Positions 35,397 to 45,067 of a stretch of 64,000 nt of DNA are shown in pieces; position 1 is the stretch's first letter; every line of letters starts with the position of its first letter. This stretch comes from Alteromonas sp. 5E99-2 (lineage in GTDB: Bacteria; Pseudomonadota; Gammaproteobacteria; Enterobacterales; Alteromonadaceae), in NCBI RefSeq assembly GCF_017368475.1, contig NZ_JAFNJE010000001.1, positions 372,001-436,000 of the forward strand. Direction: 5' to 3'. The notes under the pieces are model-generated. The model saw nothing but the letters and a program-made list of their open reading frames with translations, was not told the origin of the DNA and searched no databases. Position numbers and translations under genes: made by a program.

Positions 35397-35937
35397 AGCC
35401 TAATGAACAGCGATGAGATTCAAGTAAGGCTATATCCTTATTGCGAACGCAATCATCTTGTTGCTGTTGAATGCGAGCGTTTGCTTCTTTTTTGACTTCC
35501 ATACGCTTGATGGCCGTAACAAAATTTTTCATTTCTTCTTCATTACTCACAACCAGCTCTGGTACTTTGGCAGGTTTTCCGTCATCACCTTTTGCCACCA
35601 TAGTAAAATAGCTATTATTGGTGTGTTTAATAAAGTTGTTTTTAATGTTTTCAGATGTCACTTTAATGCCCACAATCAACGACGTATTACCCACATAGTG
35701 AATTGTGGCATCTAAATGTAGTAGCTCACCAACTTCTACCGGTTGCAAAAACTCTACACCATCAACAGTAACAGTTACACAATAAGCACCTGCATGTTTA
35801 CTTGCACAAGCATAGGCCACCTTGTCCATTAACGACAAAATAATACCGCCGTGAACCTTACCGCCAAAATTAGCGAAAGAAGGAACCATAAGTTCCGTTA
35901 AGCGAGTGCGAGAAAATGCAATATTACGAGCATCCAT
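35374..35937 (-). CDS. acyl-CoA thioesterase, hotdog fold
   Basis: A 187-residue hotdog thioesterase of the YciA/BACH type. The motif FANFGGKVHGGIILSLMDKVAY (shown here as FGGKVHGG plus the LMDKVAY helix) and the strand CVTVTVDGVEFLQPV are standard. The enzyme hydrolyses acyl-CoA to free acid and CoA. A C-terminal extension of about 50 residues, charged and helical with Gln-rich QQQQDD, is longer than in YciA. It ends inside the convergent aminotransferase gene by 23 bp. Confidence 0.88.
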   Translation of the reverse strand: MDARNIAFSRTRLTELMVPSFANFGGKVHGGIILSLMDKVAYACASKHAGAYCVTVTVDGVEFLQPVEVGELLHLDATIHYVGNTSLIVGIKVTSENIKNNFIKHTNNSYFTMVAKGDDGKPAKVPELVVSNEEEMKNFVTAIKRMEVKKEANARIQQQQDDCVRNKDIALLESHRCSLGFSPDKCS

Positions 35938-36039
35938 AGTGATACCTTGGAAAAATTATTATTATAGGGCTAACAATAAACTATCACACTACACACCTGC
36001 AATGGTGAAATCTAAATGCTGAGCTATCGAAAGCAGATC

Positions 36040-36582
36040 TTAGATGCTATTTTTCTTCATAATTTTCGCAGGGTTTCCAGCAATTACCACATCATCACCA
36101 AAACTTTTTGTCACTACTGAGCCTGCGCCAACAACCACTCGATTACCCAAACTAACCCCAGCCAATAATGTTGCGTTCCCCCCAATCCACACATCGTCTC
36201 CAATAGTAATTGGCAATGATGCTTCTAAGCCTTGCGCTCTGAGTTCGGCATCAAGGGGGTGAGTTGCCGTATAAATACCCACCTGCGGTCCCAGCATACA
36301 GTTTTTACCAAAGGTAACGGCGGCCGCATCCAAAATCACACATCCAGTATTTGCATAGAAATTGTCACCCAAACGAATGTTATCACCGTAATCACAATGA
36401 AAAGGCGATTCAATGTAAAACCCCTTTCCCGTTGTGCCAAACAACGACTCAAACTGCGCTTTGCGTTCGCCAAATTTATCTTGTGCGGTTGCATTTATAT
36501 TTTCAACAATCCGTTTTGCTCTGCGTCGTCGCTGTGCCAGAGCCTTGTCTCTCGGACTGTACCAATTGTACTTCTGTTTCAT
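36040..36582 (-). CDS. maltose/galactoside O-acetyltransferase-like LbH protein
   Basis: A 180-residue left-handed beta-helix acetyltransferase of the Maa/LacA family, which moves an acetyl group from acetyl-CoA to a sugar hydroxyl. The catalytic motif is ATHPLDAELRAQG, with the hexapeptide repeats VWIGGNATLLAGVSLGNRV and VVGAGSVVTKSF. The conserved IESPFHCDYGDNIRLGD region is present. The ATG at 36582 follows AGGAAA at 9 bases; an upstream Met at 36606 is less likely. The acceptor sugar is unknown. Confidence 0.88.
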   Translation of the reverse strand: MKQKYNWYSPRDKALAQRRRRAKRIVENINATAQDKFGERKAQFESLFGTTGKGFYIESPFHCDYGDNIRLGDNFYANTGCVILDAAAVTFGKNCMLGPQVGIYTATHPLDAELRAQGLEASLPITIGDDVWIGGNATLLAGVSLGNRVVVGAGSVVTKSFGDDVVIAGNPAKIMKKNSI

Positions 36583-36692
36583 GATTGAGTTTCCTGCATT
36601 GAACACTAAATCTTAATTGGAGATAAGACCAATAGGCTTTATACTCGCAGCCGAATTAATTGCCAGTACTTTTATTTACAAGGCCAGAAAGA

Positions 36693-37028
36693 ATGACTGA
36701 TACACTTCCCCCATGCACACAATGCCAATCAGAATACGTTTATGCTGATCAAAACCTGTTAATTTGCCCAGAATGCGGCTTTGAATGGGATCCCTCGGCA
36801 GAGGCTGAAGAGGAAGAAATATACAAAGATATCAACGGCAATGTGCTTATTGAAGGCGACAAAGTCACCTTGGTAAAAGATTTAAAAGTAAAAGGTTCAT
36901 CCTTAATACTTAAAGTAGGAACGAAAGCTGTCATCAAGCGCTTTACTCCTGGCGACCATGACATTGATTGCAAAGTCGATGGCGCTGGTCACATGATGCT
37001 GAAAACAAAAGTAGTTAAAAAAGCTTAA
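36693..37028 (+). CDS. yjdM: YjdM/PhnA-family zinc-ribbon protein
   Basis: A 111-residue protein with an N-terminal zinc ribbon (CTQC at about 8-11 and CPECG at 25-29) followed by the YjdM domain, DINGNVLIEGDKVTLVKDLKVKG and IKCKVDG-like strands. The family (historically PhnA) is widespread and of uncertain function; it is not a phosphonatase in E. coli. The ATG at 36693 follows AGAAAGA and is preferred to an upstream Met at 36660. Divergent from the acetyltransferase gene. Confidence 0.88.
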   Translation: MTDTLPPCTQCQSEYVYADQNLLICPECGFEWDPSAEAEEEEIYKDINGNVLIEGDKVTLVKDLKVKGSSLILKVGTKAVIKRFTPGDHDIDCKVDGAGHMMLKTKVVKKA

Positions 37029-37046
37029 AAACGAATGAATTGAAAC

Positions 37047-37074
37047 TTGCTAAGCCATTATTTCGGCTTAGCAA
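37047..37074. terminator. bidirectional hairpin between yjdM and the minus-strand gene
   Basis: TTGCTAAGCC at 37047-37056 and GGCTTAGCAA at 37065-37074 are exact inverted copies around an 8-base loop. The right arm overlaps the 3' end of the minus-strand gene. There is no long T-run on either side. Confidence 0.5.
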
Positions 37075-38176
37075 TAACATCGTGTAGCTCTTGTAGCGAG
37101 GGCAAAATAAATTCAGGTTGATAAAACAATCGATTTAATCGTCCAAGCAAATTCACCGTTCTAGACGCATCATGGCCCTTCACTCGGTGGCGACTGGTTG
37201 TTTGTAAGAATTCATGAGGCTGTAAATTAAGCTCCGCAATTTCTGACAAATCAACGTCCTGCTCTCGTATGGTTTCCAGTATACGTTCCGTCTTGCTGTT
37301 TTCTGTTGGAATAAGAACAGAGGAATAAGCGTCTTCCAAAGGCGCACTCACAGCCTCTAGCGCTGCATTAATTCCAGCCCAGATATCAGCCTGACTTAAC
37401 TCAGCACCTTGGGGCGCATAATACCCCAATACTTCCCACTCAAATTCAGCTTGGTTGGTAGCAATAGAGCTTTCATTTTCTGGAGAAAACGATAAATCAG
37501 GGCGAGCGCCAATATTGTAGGCATCTAGAGACAAACTTAAGCATAAAACAATATCACCCAGTTTAGATTTGTCTTGGTATAGCGCATCAAATGCACCGCG
37601 CTTTACTCCCATCCATCCATAGACAAACGAAGGTGCAGTAGCAAACTCTCGTATCGCTTTGGGTAAATCTTCACCGTATTTATTAATTAGTAGCGGTAGA
37701 GGATCTTGCTCTACATTGTCATCGGGTATCCATACTTCGTATTCCAATCGGTTGTCACCTTTGCCTCTGCTTTTAATTCCATAAGACAAATTAACCGGAC
37801 GACAAATACTTCTGTCTTCATCGACTTTATGAAAGTACTCAGAGCGCATCCGCTTAATAAATGGCGCATCATCCCCAGCAATTGCAGCGGTAGGATAGCG
37901 AAATCCCGACTCGCTATTTGCAACCAATGAAAATCCAGAAATGCTTTTTTCAAGTAATGGCAACACGCCTTCCATTAACGTGTAATTCGGTAAAACAATA
38001 CTGCGTTCTGGCTCAATTGTAAGCCGTTCACCAGATTCAGTCACAAACTTAGGGGTTTTATGGAACTCATACCCTTTCAGGCCAAGCTCTAAAATCGCAT
38101 TGTTTCGCAAACGCGCTATTTCTAAGAATAGCTTTGTGTGATCTCTTTTATGTTGTAACAGGGGGCGATGCTGCAT
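37058..38176 (-). CDS. cytosolic protein of unknown function
   Basis: A 372-residue soluble protein without signal peptide or membrane helix. It starts MQHRPLLQHKRDHTKLFLEIARLR and has a mixed alpha/beta pattern. Stretches that look conserved are ESGFRYPTAAIAGDDAPFIK (about 88-107), FVYGWMGVKRGAFD and VLCLSLSLDAYNIGARP. The C-terminal 60 residues are basic-helical (TSRHRVKGHDASRT). I do not recognise a family. It sits 9 bp downstream of the lipoprotein 5'-nucleotidase gene on the same strand and is probably co-transcribed with it. Confidence 0.65.
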   Translation of the reverse strand: MQHRPLLQHKRDHTKLFLEIARLRNNAILELGLKGYEFHKTPKFVTESGERLTIEPERSIVLPNYTLMEGVLPLLEKSISGFSLVANSESGFRYPTAAIAGDDAPFIKRMRSEYFHKVDEDRSICRPVNLSYGIKSRGKGDNRLEYEVWIPDDNVEQDPLPLLINKYGEDLPKAIREFATAPSFVYGWMGVKRGAFDALYQDKSKLGDIVLCLSLSLDAYNIGARPDLSFSPENESSIATNQAEFEWEVLGYYAPQGAELSQADIWAGINAALEAVSAPLEDAYSSVLIPTENSKTERILETIREQDVDLSEIAELNLQPHEFLQTTSRHRVKGHDASRTVNLLGRLNRLFYQPEFILPSLQELHDVIAKPK

Positions 38177-38185
38177 TTTGGTGTA

Positions 38186-39769
38186 TCAATCCTTCGGCTT
38201 ACTCGTTAAATTAAACGGAGTAGGCAGGTGTTTAATGTAATTAATCGTTTCGTCTAAATCATTTCCATTAGAACTTACCCATTCTCCTTCATCAAATAGA
38301 GGCAAATTCATAACGTAATTGTTACCTGCAACCGAATAAACATTTGTGTCAACAATAGTCTTACCATCAAGAGTAATATTTCCATTGTCAGAAACAACCA
38401 GGTTACTGCTCCAAAAATGCACTGTTGATACAAGTTGCTTGAGTTGCTTCCCTGAATATAGTCTCACCATTAAACTATTGCCAAAAGGTTGGATTGCGTA
38501 AATATCTCCCCAGGTTACGTCTCCCCCTTTCAATTCAGCTCGAACGCCACCTTCGTTCATTACCCCTACGTCGGTTTTTAGACCATACCGATGAGAATCA
38601 GCAATAAAGGTTCCCAACGAATTTTGCTTTTCTACTGGTGAATATGAGTTTATAAATGTAGCTGTATAGCGCAATGCAAAGTTCGTCGCGGCCTTAACCA
38701 AAAGGTCAATTTTGTTCGTCTGTAGAGTTTCAGCTTCAGATAATGAATATGATGTATTGGCATCCAATTTGACAATTTTTGCAGACGCGTTTTCTACATC
38801 ACCAGAGACCTTGTTTATCGTTAATTCTATATCTGCATATGCTCTACCTTTAGAATAAGCTTGTGTCACTAACAGCTTGTTTCCTGTATCAGTAGTCACA
38901 TAGGCATTAGTAAAAAAGTGAGAATGGCCCGATACGACAAGATCGATGGAGTCAGGTAATTTTTTAACAAACTGTCCAAAATGACTATTCAAAGGAATAA
39001 AATTGTCATCCTGAGTTTCTCCAGAATAATAGTTTGTGTTTGATTCATCACCATCATGAACAATCACAATGATCGTTTCTACACCTTTCTTTTGTAATAC
39101 AGCAGCATACCGTTCTACCGCTTCAGTCTGATCGACAAAGACCAAATTATCAACAGTTCCTCGAGTCACCTCTACCGGAGTAGTATCAAGAGAGATACCA
39201 ATGATACCTATACCTACACCGTTCACCTTTTGTATTGAGTACGGTTCGAGTAGCAATGAATTAGTGCTCTTATCAATTACATTAGCACTAAGTGTTTTAT
39301 AATTTGCGCCCTGCCAATGAGTATCTAAAAAGGGGCCTTTTGCATGAATACCTCCATGTAACAAACGCAGCATTTCCTCACTGCCTTCATCAAATTCATG
39401 ATTACCTGCAGTACCCAATACTTGGCATCGGAAAAGCCTATATTGTTGGCAATACGAATTAATCAGATTTAGAAATTGGATTGACGGTTCATCTTGTAGC
39501 AAGGATGATTCTGCGGGGCTTGCTCCTACTTGATCACCTCCGTGTAAAATAAAAGTAGGACGCTGATCAGTTGCCAGTGATTGCAATAGCGCAGGTCCTA
39601 GCTGCTGCATGCCGCCCTCACCATCATCAGGTAAGACTTGGCCATGAAAATCATTAATTCCAAGTACTTTTACAACAAAGGTATCGTTAGATTCTGTTGT
39701 GTGTGTTCTCGAGCAAGCGGCAAAGAGCAAGCATAGAAAAAAGCTCGCACAAAGGTATTTATTATTCAT
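38186..39769 (-). CDS. lipoprotein 5'-nucleotidase / bifunctional metallophosphatase, UshA-like
   Basis: A 527-residue lipoprotein (lipobox FAACSRTH, Cys near 19). The metallophosphatase domain (about 30-330) has GINDFHGQ, GGDQVGASP, GNHEFDEG and VSGHSHFF metal-binding boxes. The C-terminal 5'-nucleotidase domain (about 350-510) includes NEGGVRAELKGGDVTWGDIY. Such enzymes cleave extracellular nucleotides to nucleoside and phosphate, which suits phosphorus scavenging in seawater. I found no Pho-box-like site next to it. Confidence 0.9.
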   Translation of the reverse strand: MNNKYLCASFFLCLLFAACSRTHTTESNDTFVVKVLGINDFHGQVLPDDGEGGMQQLGPALLQSLATDQRPTFILHGGDQVGASPAESSLLQDEPSIQFLNLINSYCQQYRLFRCQVLGTAGNHEFDEGSEEMLRLLHGGIHAKGPFLDTHWQGANYKTLSANVIDKSTNSLLLEPYSIQKVNGVGIGIIGISLDTTPVEVTRGTVDNLVFVDQTEAVERYAAVLQKKGVETIIVIVHDGDESNTNYYSGETQDDNFIPLNSHFGQFVKKLPDSIDLVVSGHSHFFTNAYVTTDTGNKLLVTQAYSKGRAYADIELTINKVSGDVENASAKIVKLDANTSYSLSEAETLQTNKIDLLVKAATNFALRYTATFINSYSPVEKQNSLGTFIADSHRYGLKTDVGVMNEGGVRAELKGGDVTWGDIYAIQPFGNSLMVRLYSGKQLKQLVSTVHFWSSNLVVSDNGNITLDGKTIVDTNVYSVAGNNYVMNLPLFDEGEWVSSNGNDLDETINYIKHLPTPFNLTSKPKD

Positions 39770-40003
39770 AGTTGAAATAGATTAAAATGGTTGCAATCAT
39801 TTATATTAATGCAATCTCCCCCTCCTCTTCAATTCATCTATTCGTTTATCGAAGCAAATAAAAGACTGAAGTGAAGATATCTGCGCATTATTAGCTAATT
39901 TAGTACGAATAAGCTTGCTCATTCACCGCTAATCTGATGTGATTAGTCTGATAAGCTCAGTGTCGAATAATAACTCAAAAGAGCAATGTAGGAGTAATTA
40001 GGT

Positions 40004-40654
40004 TTGGTAGCAATTTCAATGAAAAAATCTTTGGCCCACCAGCCTCTGTTAAGAGCCTTGTGCTTTATCATCGCTTTCTTTTCTTTTTCAACTATTGCCA
40101 GCCAAGTTAGTGACAATAACAGCGGCTTTGCAGACGCAATCCACTTCCCTGATTCAACAACGCCTCCTCTGAAACTCACAGGCCAAACAATAAGAAAAAA
40201 GTACCTACTCGATATCTATCGAATAGCCCATTATAGTGATATCGATTTCGAAGAAGCTTCATCTTTGAACGTTTATCAACACATATTAACTGAACCTGCA
40301 AACAAACAAATCTCTCTCATTTTTCAGCGCTCATTAAGTGCCAAGCAAATACAAAATGCACTAACAAAAGGAGTAAAATTTAATTGTGAAGGTGATGAAG
40401 AAGAACTAGTCGCACCAGATTTAGAAAAATTCCGACAAGCCATTAAACAGGATGTAGCAAAAAACGATAAATTCTCACTTCGGTGGACAAAAGAAGGCCA
40501 CCTATTAGCCTTTTTCCAAAATGAACTTGTTGGCACATTTGATAGCCCATTACTCGCAAGGCTTCTGTGGAGCATGTGGTTTGGTGAAAAGGCAATTGTG
40601 CAACGCAAAGAACTAATAATAAAACTAAATGATGCTAACAGCAGCACACAGTAA
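40004..40654 (+). CDS. exported chalcone isomerase-like protein
   Basis: A 216-residue protein with a signal peptide (hydrophobic core about 17-32, SFSTIASQV). The mature part follows the bacterial chalcone-isomerase-like pattern: LKLTGQTIRKKYLLDIYRIA, then ISLIFQRSLSAKQIQNALTKG, and the C-terminal SPLLARLLWSMWFGEK. In plants related folds bind fatty acids; bacterial relatives have no known reaction. The likely start is the TTG at 40004, with GGAG 9 bases upstream; an ATG at 40019 is a weaker alternative. It is first in a three-gene unit (18- and 22-base gaps) with an RhlA-like hydrolase and a JmjC-like protein. Confidence 0.75.
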   Translation: MVAISMKKSLAHQPLLRALCFIIAFFSFSTIASQVSDNNSGFADAIHFPDSTTPPLKLTGQTIRKKYLLDIYRIAHYSDIDFEEASSLNVYQHILTEPANKQISLIFQRSLSAKQIQNALTKGVKFNCEGDEEELVAPDLEKFRQAIKQDVAKNDKFSLRWTKEGHLLAFFQNELVGTFDSPLLARLLWSMWFGEKAIVQRKELIIKLNDANSSTQ

Positions 40655-40672
40655 CTCAGGTAGTAAAAAATA

Positions 40673-41482
40673 ATGAAAATAATAAAAGGTGAATTACGAT
40701 TATGTCGTTTTTTGGTTCCCTATCGAATTTATGGAGAGGCAAAAGAAACAATCGTATGTATTAGCGGGGCAAAACAAACTATGGCTGCATGGCGTAGTTT
40801 CATCACCCATTTCGTTCCTGATTATTCTGTCGTTGTATTTGATTTGCCTGGCCAAGGAAGAGCTAGCTTTGTAACTGGAGAGCCAGCAATCTCTTTTGAC
40901 GATCAGCAAAAAATATTGCTTGAAGTCATAGACAAAACAAACCGCAATGGCAAAGTCATTTTGGCTGCAGCATCTTGGGGTACTATCATTTCTGCTGCAG
41001 TTGCAGCAAAACATCCAGACCTTATTTCTAAAATGATTTTAGGCAGCTTTGGCGTTAAACCCAATAGAGAAGTATTAGCCTTAATAAAAGAAGGTAAACG
41101 CTTATACGATGAAGGTCGAGCAGATGAAATTGCATCGCTAATGATATCTGGATTTGGACAACACATATCTGAATGCCAAAAACGTCAGATGATTAATCAA
41201 TTTGGAAACATGACCGAAGATGAGTTTGTGAGTTTTGCTAATCACTGTGAATTTGTTGAGCAAGCTAATCACATCGAAGAGTTTGTGGATTTATCTAATA
41301 TCGGCGCAAAGACACTGATTATCAGCGGTGAATATGACGCGATACTCGATCATAAGGGCATTCAAAAAGCGTCCACTCAAATCCCAGATTGTGAATACAA
41401 ATTAGTAGAAGGCGCTGGGCACTTCCTACATTGGGAAAGACCCGAAATCTTAACTACGTATCGCGAATTTCTAACCGCTTAA
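40673..41482 (+). CDS. alpha/beta hydrolase resembling RhlA (3-hydroxyacyl lipid synthase)
   Basis: A 269-residue alpha/beta hydrolase. The triad is Ser101 in AASWGT, Asp222 in GEYDAI and His250 in EGAGHFLHWE. The general layout and spacing match RhlA of Pseudomonas aeruginosa (295 residues; Ser in SASWGG, VEGTGHFL): the early VVVFDLPGQGRAS, the ISFDDQQKILLEVIDK helix and the tail. RhlA joins two 3-hydroxyacyl chains into the lipid part of rhamnolipid. The nucleophile elbow lacks the usual GxSxG Gly at the first position, as in RhlA. No rhlB or rhlC gene is here. The lipid role is an inference; a generic hydrolase is the alternative. Confidence 0.72.
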   Translation: MKIIKGELRLCRFLVPYRIYGEAKETIVCISGAKQTMAAWRSFITHFVPDYSVVVFDLPGQGRASFVTGEPAISFDDQQKILLEVIDKTNRNGKVILAAASWGTIISAAVAAKHPDLISKMILGSFGVKPNREVLALIKEGKRLYDEGRADEIASLMISGFGQHISECQKRQMINQFGNMTEDEFVSFANHCEFVEQANHIEEFVDLSNIGAKTLIISGEYDAILDHKGIQKASTQIPDCEYKLVEGAGHFLHWERPEILTTYREFLTA

Positions 41483-41504
41483 GATTGGGTTGTAGTCTTT
41501 TTAT

Positions 41505-42371
41505 ATGACGAAATCTGAACTAGATCTTCAACCCGTCGACAGCGTTGAGACAATCGAGTACGCCGAATTTCAAGAGCACTATTTTCGGCCGTTAAAACCT
41601 CTTGTCATTAAAACGTTGTCGGCCACATGGCCTGCAACTCATCGCTGGAGTCCTGAGTTTTTTAAAAACGAACACGGACATAACAAAGTAACAGTTTACG
41701 ATAAAAGTTTTGTCACTCCAGGAAAAGGTTATATGGGCGGCAGCCAGCAAATCACTTTGGCTGAGTATATTGATAAAATCCTTACCACCCGCCAAGACTT
41801 ACGTTTATTTCTTTATAACATCACCTCTCATATTCCTGAACTCTTAAACGACATTCAGTTACCCTCAATCGCTAAAGGTTTTTCCAAAAAGTTTGTTTTT
41901 ATGTTTTTTGGTTGCCAAGACTCTGTGACACAAATGCATTTTGATATAGACATGTCTCATGTTTTTCATACCGCCTTATATGGAAGAAAAACGGTGACTT
42001 TATTTGCCTATGACCAAAGTACAGCATTACACCGAACACCTTTCACATGCAGAAGCTATGTTGATGTGGATAACCCAGATTTTGATACTTATCCAGGTTT
42101 AAAAAAAGTAAAAGGTTTAAAAGTTACGCTAGAGCCGGGAGATACTTTATTTATTCCTAGCGGATATTGGCATCATATGGTGTATGACGAAGCTGGCTAT
42201 GCCTTGTCTCTAAGGTGCAGTAATTCGAGCTTAAAAAGTAAGCTACACGGTGCATATAATTTAACACTTATGCAATCAGTAGATAGGTTAATGAATTATG
42301 TTATTCCTACTCGCTGGCATAAATGGAAACAAAATAAAGCAAAAATTGATTATTTTAAAAGCGAAAATTAG
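41505..42371 (+). CDS. cupin-like JmjC (FIH-type) oxygenase-like protein
   Basis: A 288-residue protein of the Cupin_8/JmjC family. The iron-binding HxD is His145 and Asp147 (MHFDID) and the distal His is His223 (GYWHHMVYD); the early WPATHRWSPEFF segment and the RTPFTCRSYVD strand are typical. Relatives such as factor-inhibiting-HIF and bacterial oxygenases use iron and 2-oxoglutarate to hydroxylate side chains. Which substrate is used here is unknown. It is the last gene of the CHI-like/RhlA-like unit. Confidence 0.85.
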   Translation: MTKSELDLQPVDSVETIEYAEFQEHYFRPLKPLVIKTLSATWPATHRWSPEFFKNEHGHNKVTVYDKSFVTPGKGYMGGSQQITLAEYIDKILTTRQDLRLFLYNITSHIPELLNDIQLPSIAKGFSKKFVFMFFGCQDSVTQMHFDIDMSHVFHTALYGRKTVTLFAYDQSTALHRTPFTCRSYVDVDNPDFDTYPGLKKVKGLKVTLEPGDTLFIPSGYWHHMVYDEAGYALSLRCSNSSLKSKLHGAYNLTLMQSVDRLMNYVIPTRWHKWKQNKAKIDYFKSEN

Positions 42372-42634
42372 TAATTCCTGTCTTATTACGTACAAAACAC
42401 AGTCTATTCAATCACTTAAAAATGTAACTTATCGCTGTTGGTACTGTTAATTTTTAACAAAATACATTGACACAATCTCCATTCAGGCATTTAATTCGAA
42501 TAGAAATACCATCAATAATCTATTTTTAAGATTAAACAAATCTAAATAATAGATTATGGATAATAGAAAATTTCTCCTATAGTTATTCTTGAAATGAGTT
42601 TTTTACGTTTTATTTACGTCTAAGGACAATACAC

Positions 42635-44893
42635 ATGAACATAATAAAAATATTTAAAGTTTCTGCTGTGGCGAGCGTCGTCGCATTAACTTTATCTCAA
42701 AACGTCATCGCTGCGGGTCATCATCATGAAAAAGCCGCTATCGGAATGGGGACAGTTGCTCCTAACAAAGCAAAAAGTAACTTATTTTGGTGGCCTGAGT
42801 CACTAGATTTGAGTCCGCTGAGAGATCATGACAAACGCTCTAATCCTTTCGGAGACGATTTCAGTTATGAAGCCGCCTTCGCACAACTTGATGTTGATGC
42901 AGTAAAAGCTGACATCGATAAAGTGCTTACTGAATCTCAAGATTGGTGGCCAGCCGATTATGGTAACTATGGCCCGTTCTTTATTCGTATGGCTTGGCAT
43001 GCTGCAGGTACATACAGAACCTATGATGGTCGCGGTGGTGCTGGCGGTGGCCAACAACGCTTTAACCCGCTTAACAGCTGGCCGGACAATGTGAGCTTAG
43101 ATAAGGCTCGTCGTTTACTATGGCCAATCAAACAAAAGTACGGTGAACTGATTTCATGGGGTGACCTTATTGTTCTTGCCGGTAATACTGCACTAGAAAA
43201 TATGGGCTTCGAAACCTATGGTTTTGCCGCTGGTCGCGATGATGATTGGGAACCTGATCTAGTGTATTGGGGACCAGAAGTAGAAATGCTTGCAAGTGAC
43301 CGACGAGATGCTGACGGCAACCTTCAAAAACCCCTTGCTGCCGTTCACCAAGGATTGATTTACGTAAACCCTGAAGGTCCGGGCGGCGTTCCAGATCCAC
43401 TAGCATCAGCTCAAAGTATTCGTGAATCATTTGGCCGTATGGCGATGAACGATGAAGAAACCTTTGCTCTTATTGCTGGCGGACACACTTTTGGTAAAGC
43501 CCACGGTGCGCATAAGCCTGATGAGTGTGTTGGCGCAGAACCTGGTGCTGCCGGTGTTGAACAGCAAGGTTTAGGTTGGGAAAACAAATGTGGTAAAGGC
43601 CACTCAGAAGATACAATAACCAGTGGTCTTGAAGGCTCTTGGACGCAAGCTCCGACTCGTTGGACGTCTTTATATTTGGCGAACTTGTTAAACAACGAAT
43701 GGGAAAAAACTCGTTCTCCTGCTGGCCATATTCAATGGGAAGCTAAAGGCGGAGCATTGAAAAATTCAGCTCCCGATGCTCACGTAAAGGGCAAATTCAC
43801 TTCACCAATTATGTTTACAACGGATATAGCGTTAAAAGCAGATCCTGAGTACAGAAAAATTGCAGAGCGCTTCTTAGCGGATCCTTCTGAATATCAAAAG
43901 GCATTTGCTAAAGCATGGTTCAAGCTCACTCACCGTGATATGGGACCTCGTGCGAACTACATTGGCGATGACTTCCCTGAAGAAACATTAATTTGGCAAG
44001 ACCCAATTGATCCATCAGGATTTAAACCTCTGAAAGCCAAAGACATTGCTAAGTTGAAAAAGCAAATTCTAGCATCAGACTTAAGTGTTCAAGAACTTGT
44101 AAGAGTCGCTTGGGGTGCAGCGGCATCTTATCGTGATTCAGATATGCGCGGCGGTGCAAATGGTGCAAGAATCGCACTTGCTCCTCAGAAAGATTGGGCT
44201 GTGAACAATCCTGCTGAAGTGCAAAAAGTAATCGCTGTTTTAGAAGGTATCCAAAGTGACTTTAATACTAAGCGCAAAGGTATCTCTCTTGCTGATCTAA
44301 TCGTACTCGGTGGTGCTAGCGCCATTGAAAAAGCGGCGAAAGATGCCGGCTTTGACGTAACGGTTCCATTTGCTCAAGGTCGTGGAGACGCAACGCAAGC
44401 GCAAACTGATGAACTATCTTTCTCTCACTTAGAAGTGGAAGTAGACGGTTTCAGAAACTTCTATAAAGAAGGTTATTATTTATCGCCAACACAAGCGCTA
44501 GTGAATAAAGCGGATCAACTAGCCCTAACTGTACCTGAAATGACGGTATTAGTCGGCGGTATGCGAGCACTTGGTGCAAATACTGATGGAAGCGATTTAG
44601 GCGTTCTGACAGACAAGCCTGGAACACTTACTAACGACTTCTTTGTAAACTTGTTAGATATGTCTACTAAATGGCAAAAAACTGACTCGGGTTACACATA
44701 TGAAGGCGTCGATCGCGCTACAGGTAAAGTGGTTTATACCGCAACCCCAGTAGATTTGATTTTTGGCTCTAGCTCGGAACTTAGAGCAGTTGCTGAAGTT
44801 TACGCTTTTGATAGCTCAAAAGAGCGGTTTGTGAATGACTTCGTAAACGCATGGGCTAAAGTCATGCAAAACGATCGCTTTGACATTAAATAA
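42635..44893 (+). CDS. katG: periplasmic catalase-peroxidase KatG
   Basis: A 752-residue bifunctional heme catalase-peroxidase. The distal site has Arg118, Trp121 and His122 (RMAWH), with the Trp-Tyr-Met crosslink residues Trp121, Tyr242 (GLIYVNPEG) and Met268. The proximal heme ligand is His283 (GGHTFG). The C-terminal degenerate domain is full length. Residues 1-27 are a signal peptide ([12 protein letters not shown]), followed by GHHHEK, so it acts in the periplasm. This KatP/KatG2-like form defends against extracellular peroxide. A clear terminator follows (44921-44959). I saw no convincing OxyR site upstream. Confidence 0.96.
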   Translation: MNIIKIFKVSAVASVVALTLSQNVIAAGHHHEKAAIGMGTVAPNKAKSNLFWWPESLDLSPLRDHDKRSNPFGDDFSYEAAFAQLDVDAVKADIDKVLTESQDWWPADYGNYGPFFIRMAWHAAGTYRTYDGRGGAGGGQQRFNPLNSWPDNVSLDKARRLLWPIKQKYGELISWGDLIVLAGNTALENMGFETYGFAAGRDDDWEPDLVYWGPEVEMLASDRRDADGNLQKPLAAVHQGLIYVNPEGPGGVPDPLASAQSIRESFGRMAMNDEETFALIAGGHTFGKAHGAHKPDECVGAEPGAAGVEQQGLGWENKCGKGHSEDTITSGLEGSWTQAPTRWTSLYLANLLNNEWEKTRSPAGHIQWEAKGGALKNSAPDAHVKGKFTSPIMFTTDIALKADPEYRKIAERFLADPSEYQKAFAKAWFKLTHRDMGPRANYIGDDFPEETLIWQDPIDPSGFKPLKAKDIAKLKKQILASDLSVQELVRVAWGAAASYRDSDMRGGANGARIALAPQKDWAVNNPAEVQKVIAVLEGIQSDFNTKRKGISLADLIVLGGASAIEKAAKDAGFDVTVPFAQGRGDATQAQTDELSFSHLEVEVDGFRNFYKEGYYLSPTQALVNKADQLALTVPEMTVLVGGMRALGANTDGSDLGVLTDKPGTLTNDFFVNLLDMSTKWQKTDSGYTYEGVDRATGKVVYTATPVDLIFGSSSELRAVAEVYAFDSSKERFVNDFVNAWAKVMQNDRFDIK

Positions 44894-44920
44894 TGTTTTA
44901 GCATTTACTTACTAGTCATT

Positions 44921-44959
44921 AAAAACTTCCTCTGTGGCAACACATTGGGAGTTTTTTTA
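44921..44959 (+). terminator. rho-independent terminator after katG
   Basis: AAAACTTCC at 44922-44930 pairs with GGGAGTTTT at 44947-44955 with one G-T pair, and TGTG/CACA form a second stem around GCAA. A T-run follows. Confidence 0.85.
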
Positions 44960-45067
44960 TTTCTAAATCCCATAAAACATTAGGAATGTGCCTAGTTTAT
45001 AAAAATTCACCTTTAACTCATTGTAAAATTCCAACACAATGTTTTTTTTTGCGTCGCTAGAGGGTTT

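Noticed and set aside
42516-42556. 9-bp inverted repeat (TAATCTATT and AATAGATTA) upstream of katG, and ATAG/CTAT half-sites considered as an OxyR site
   Set aside because: The repeat is AT-only with a 23-bp gap, and the ATAG...CTAT spacing is 10 where OxyR needs 7; it is no better than background.
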